This document shows positions 62,615-64,000 of a stretch of 64,000 bases of DNA, in pieces. The notes beneath the pieces are model-generated. The model did not search any database and had not been told where the DNA came from. It worked only from the letters and a program-made list of their open reading frames with translations. The translations under genes were made by a program, and so were the position numbers. Each line of letters begins with the position of its first letter. The first letter of the stretch is position 1. Location of the stretch: contig NZ_KV440945.1 in assembly GCF_001636345.1 (NCBI RefSeq), positions 4,520,536 through 4,584,535 of the forward strand, in the 5' to 3' direction. Origin of the DNA: Cytobacillus gottheilii (GTDB taxonomy: Bacteria > Bacillota > Bacilli > Bacillales > Cytobacillaceae).

Positions 62615-62936
62615 CTAAAGATTTTTGGGTGGGTACACTTCTCTTATATAATTCATTAATACAAAATAATCCTCAAAATACATGAGTAACTCTGAGATTG
62701 CCCTAAATATTAACCCATTTGTTGTTTCATTATAAACGTAGTTATCCTCATTCTTTTTAAAAGTCTGGCCCATAAAATGATCGAAGTTTTCGCTTCAGTT
62801 TTTCTCTATCCTCTAACATCATCTTTATAGAAACTAATTTTGTTAATCTCCATTGATCATCATATCCTGATAAAAAGGTTTGCATTTGAGAATCATTTGC
62901 TTTCTTTTTGTCAAAATTCCCTTTTTCTGTCTCCAT
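62615..62936 (-). CDS. Small hypothetical gene needing a +1 shift at TTT-TAA
   Basis: ATG 62934-62936 after GAGAGGTTAAGAAG gives METEKGNFDKKKANDSQMQT and ends DF at TAA 62757 (59 residues). In the +1 frame the sequence runs on without stop as KKNEDNYVYNETTNGLIFRA and ISELLMYFEDYFVL to TAG at 62615 (about 45 more). The junction is GAC-TTT-TAA inside TTTT. Either one T was inserted, or ribosomes slip +1 on TTT at the stop. The downstream part looks coding by composition. The gene starts within the tail of the 62951 gene's unit. Confidence 0.5.
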
Positions 62937-62950
62937 CTTCTTAACCTCTC

Positions 62951-63772
62951 TTATCCTAATACCTTAGTTATATACTCCTGCCAATAAGATTCATCCCCAT
63001 CAATTTCGTGAATCCAACAGTACATTAACAAAATTTCAAGAAATTGCTTTTTCCCTCTGATAAATGGTTTATTAGATATTCTTCTATGTAGAGAGTTTAT
63101 ATTAAATAAATTGGTTTTTTGTTTATAGTCATACTCATATTTCCTCCAACCATCTTTGCTTTTACTTCTATGTTTTACATCCCACGTTTCCTCATTATTA
63201 AAAAATCGGGACACATAGTCTGATGCAAAAGCAAGTAAGTTCACCTGATATTTGTTCCACGTCTTATTAATCCACTCCTCTACTTCTTCTGAAATATAAA
63301 GATTTTGAAAATCCAATTTTGGATTACTTTTGATACGATGATGGTCTTTTATAAAGAGGAAAAGCATTTCCGTTTGGTCTTTCAGGTAAGAATTTTTCTT
63401 TATAAGCTGAGCGTAACATTCATACGAAACACTCCGAAACTCTTGTTCAGTATTGTATAGATAAAATAAATCATCTTTTTTAAGGAAACTAATAATGGAA
63501 CGATTAAGCTGTTTGTCAAAATCCTCAAAGATTCTAACCAACCAATCTTGAAGTTCAGGTTCATAGTCTCGAAGTGATTTTTTATACTTTTCAAGTCGCT
63601 CTTCGTTTAACACAGTCTTTTCGTCTAACTTTGAAGCATCAAGGTACTGATTAAAATATTCAAAAATATAGTTCATACATGTTTGCATATTTTGAGGTTT
63701 AGATTCAATATCAAATTCATTTATTTGATCTTCTTTTTTTCTTTTGGAGATATATTCTTCAAGAGAAAGCAT
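62951..63772 (-). CDS. Hypothetical protein
   Basis: The 273-residue protein is soluble, rich in charged residues and aromatic residues (SLHRRISNKPFIRGKKQFLE, EILLMYCWIHEIDGDESYWQ with a break). No catalytic motif or membrane segment is seen. ATG 63772 follows GGGAGTGAAAAG. It is followed closely (14 bp) by the small frameshifted gene, so they probably form an operon ended by the terminator at 62502-62543. Confidence 0.6.
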   Translation of the reverse strand: MLSLEEYISKRKKEDQINEFDIESKPQNMQTCMNYIFEYFNQYLDASKLDEKTVLNEERLEKYKKSLRDYEPELQDWLVRIFEDFDKQLNRSIISFLKKDDLFYLYNTEQEFRSVSYECYAQLIKKNSYLKDQTEMLFLFIKDHHRIKSNPKLDFQNLYISEEVEEWINKTWNKYQVNLLAFASDYVSRFFNNEETWDVKHRSKSKDGWRKYEYDYKQKTNLFNINSLHRRISNKPFIRGKKQFLEILLMYCWIHEIDGDESYWQEYITKVLG

Positions 63773-63873
63773 CTCTTTTCACTCCCTTTACTCTTTCTAT
63801 CTTCTTTTTATTTATTATACATAAGTTCAATTAGAAATTTTAACTTCATTTCCTTAACCCTTTCCCTCTACTA

Positions 63874-64000
63874 TGTCCTCGAATTTTAATAACGTTCCCC
63901 CGCTCCACTTCCCCCTTTCTTCCTCAATCGCTTCTCCCTCTAAGGCTCACGCCCTTTTCCCACTCTCTTCCTCTTTCATTTAAAGAATAATAACGTTCCC
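63874..64000. repeat. Long direct repeat, right copy (truncated by the window)
   Basis: These 127 bases equal 13932-14058 in the same orientation. The sequence before it (CTCTACTA) differs from that before the left copy, so 63874 is the true left edge. The right edge is outside the window. It lies 102 bp upstream of the start of the 62951-63772 gene. Confidence 0.95.

Larger units (their letters stand above)
13932..64000. mobile_element. Putative integrated plasmid-like island bounded by direct repeats
   Basis: About 50 kb between identical direct repeats contains a Tn7-like element, ParM/ParR partition genes, a possible replication gene, a type I RM system, several nucleases and many unknown small genes, in contrast to the housekeeping content left of 13.9 kb. 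Homologous (Campbell-type) integration of a plasmid at a repeat is one explanation. Another is that the repeat is simply a dispersed genomic element, since diverged relatives occur at 14.1, 60.4 and 61.5 kb. Boundaries are therefore tentative. Confidence 0.35.

Overview
The window looks like low-G+C Firmicutes DNA, most likely from a Bacillaceae species (Bacillus sensu lato). The reasons are the AGGAGG-type ribosome binding sites, the lactate-utilisation (lut) layout, a Mn-catalase of the spore-coat type, a phnDCEE transporter and many AT-rich intergenic hairpins. No rRNA, tRNA or CRISPR array was seen. The species cannot be fixed from the sequence.

Left part (1 to about 13.9 kb) reads as ordinary chromosome. 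It holds the start of lutA, its GntR regulator and a lactate permease with a perfect LutR-type operator; an ArsR-like regulator divergent from a flavin reductase; a methyltransferase; a thioredoxin-fold lipoprotein interrupted by one in-frame TGA exactly where the first Cys of a CxxC motif would be, followed by a bacterial-SECIS-like hairpin (candidate selenoprotein); a membrane protein; a manganese catalase; a phosphonate-type ABC transporter; and a CBS/CorC membrane protein.

Middle part (14 to 30 kb) begins at a perfect repeat of at least 127 bp that recurs at the very end of the window. After NUDIX, HAD and GNAT genes comes a MazF toxin fused to a Schlafen-type AlbA_2 domain, then a complete QatABCD anti-phage system, then a Tn7-like transposition module (tniQ, tnsC, tnsB, tnsA) and a tyrosine recombinase. 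All are on the minus strand. The simplest reading is a Tn7-like element carrying Qat and the toxin fusion as defence cargo. Its exact ends were not found. The TnsA homologue appears to lack the usual catalytic Asp.

Right part (30 to 64 kb) looks like a plasmid backbone or integrated plasmid. It has an actin-type ParM with a ParR-like partner, a putative replication protein, a type I restriction-modification system (hsdMSR), several PD-(D/E)XK, RecU-like and GIY-YIG nuclease genes, a superfamily II helicase, XRE regulators, and a cluster of small unknown genes. The small genes at 59.9-63 kb share promoters, leaders and terminators built around a repeated CGTACC-N3-GGTACG inverted repeat. Two colinear regulatory regions containing the palindrome TTGACAATTGTCAA lie upstream of parM and of an unknown gene at 47.8 kb.

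Several genes are broken or atypical: a GNAT gene with a single TAA, a short GNAT fragment, a small gene with a stop inside a T-run that could be a +1 frameshift, and a C-terminal gene remnant at 13.8 kb. All coordinates and motifs come from reading the sequence; family names come from remembered family features, with no database search.
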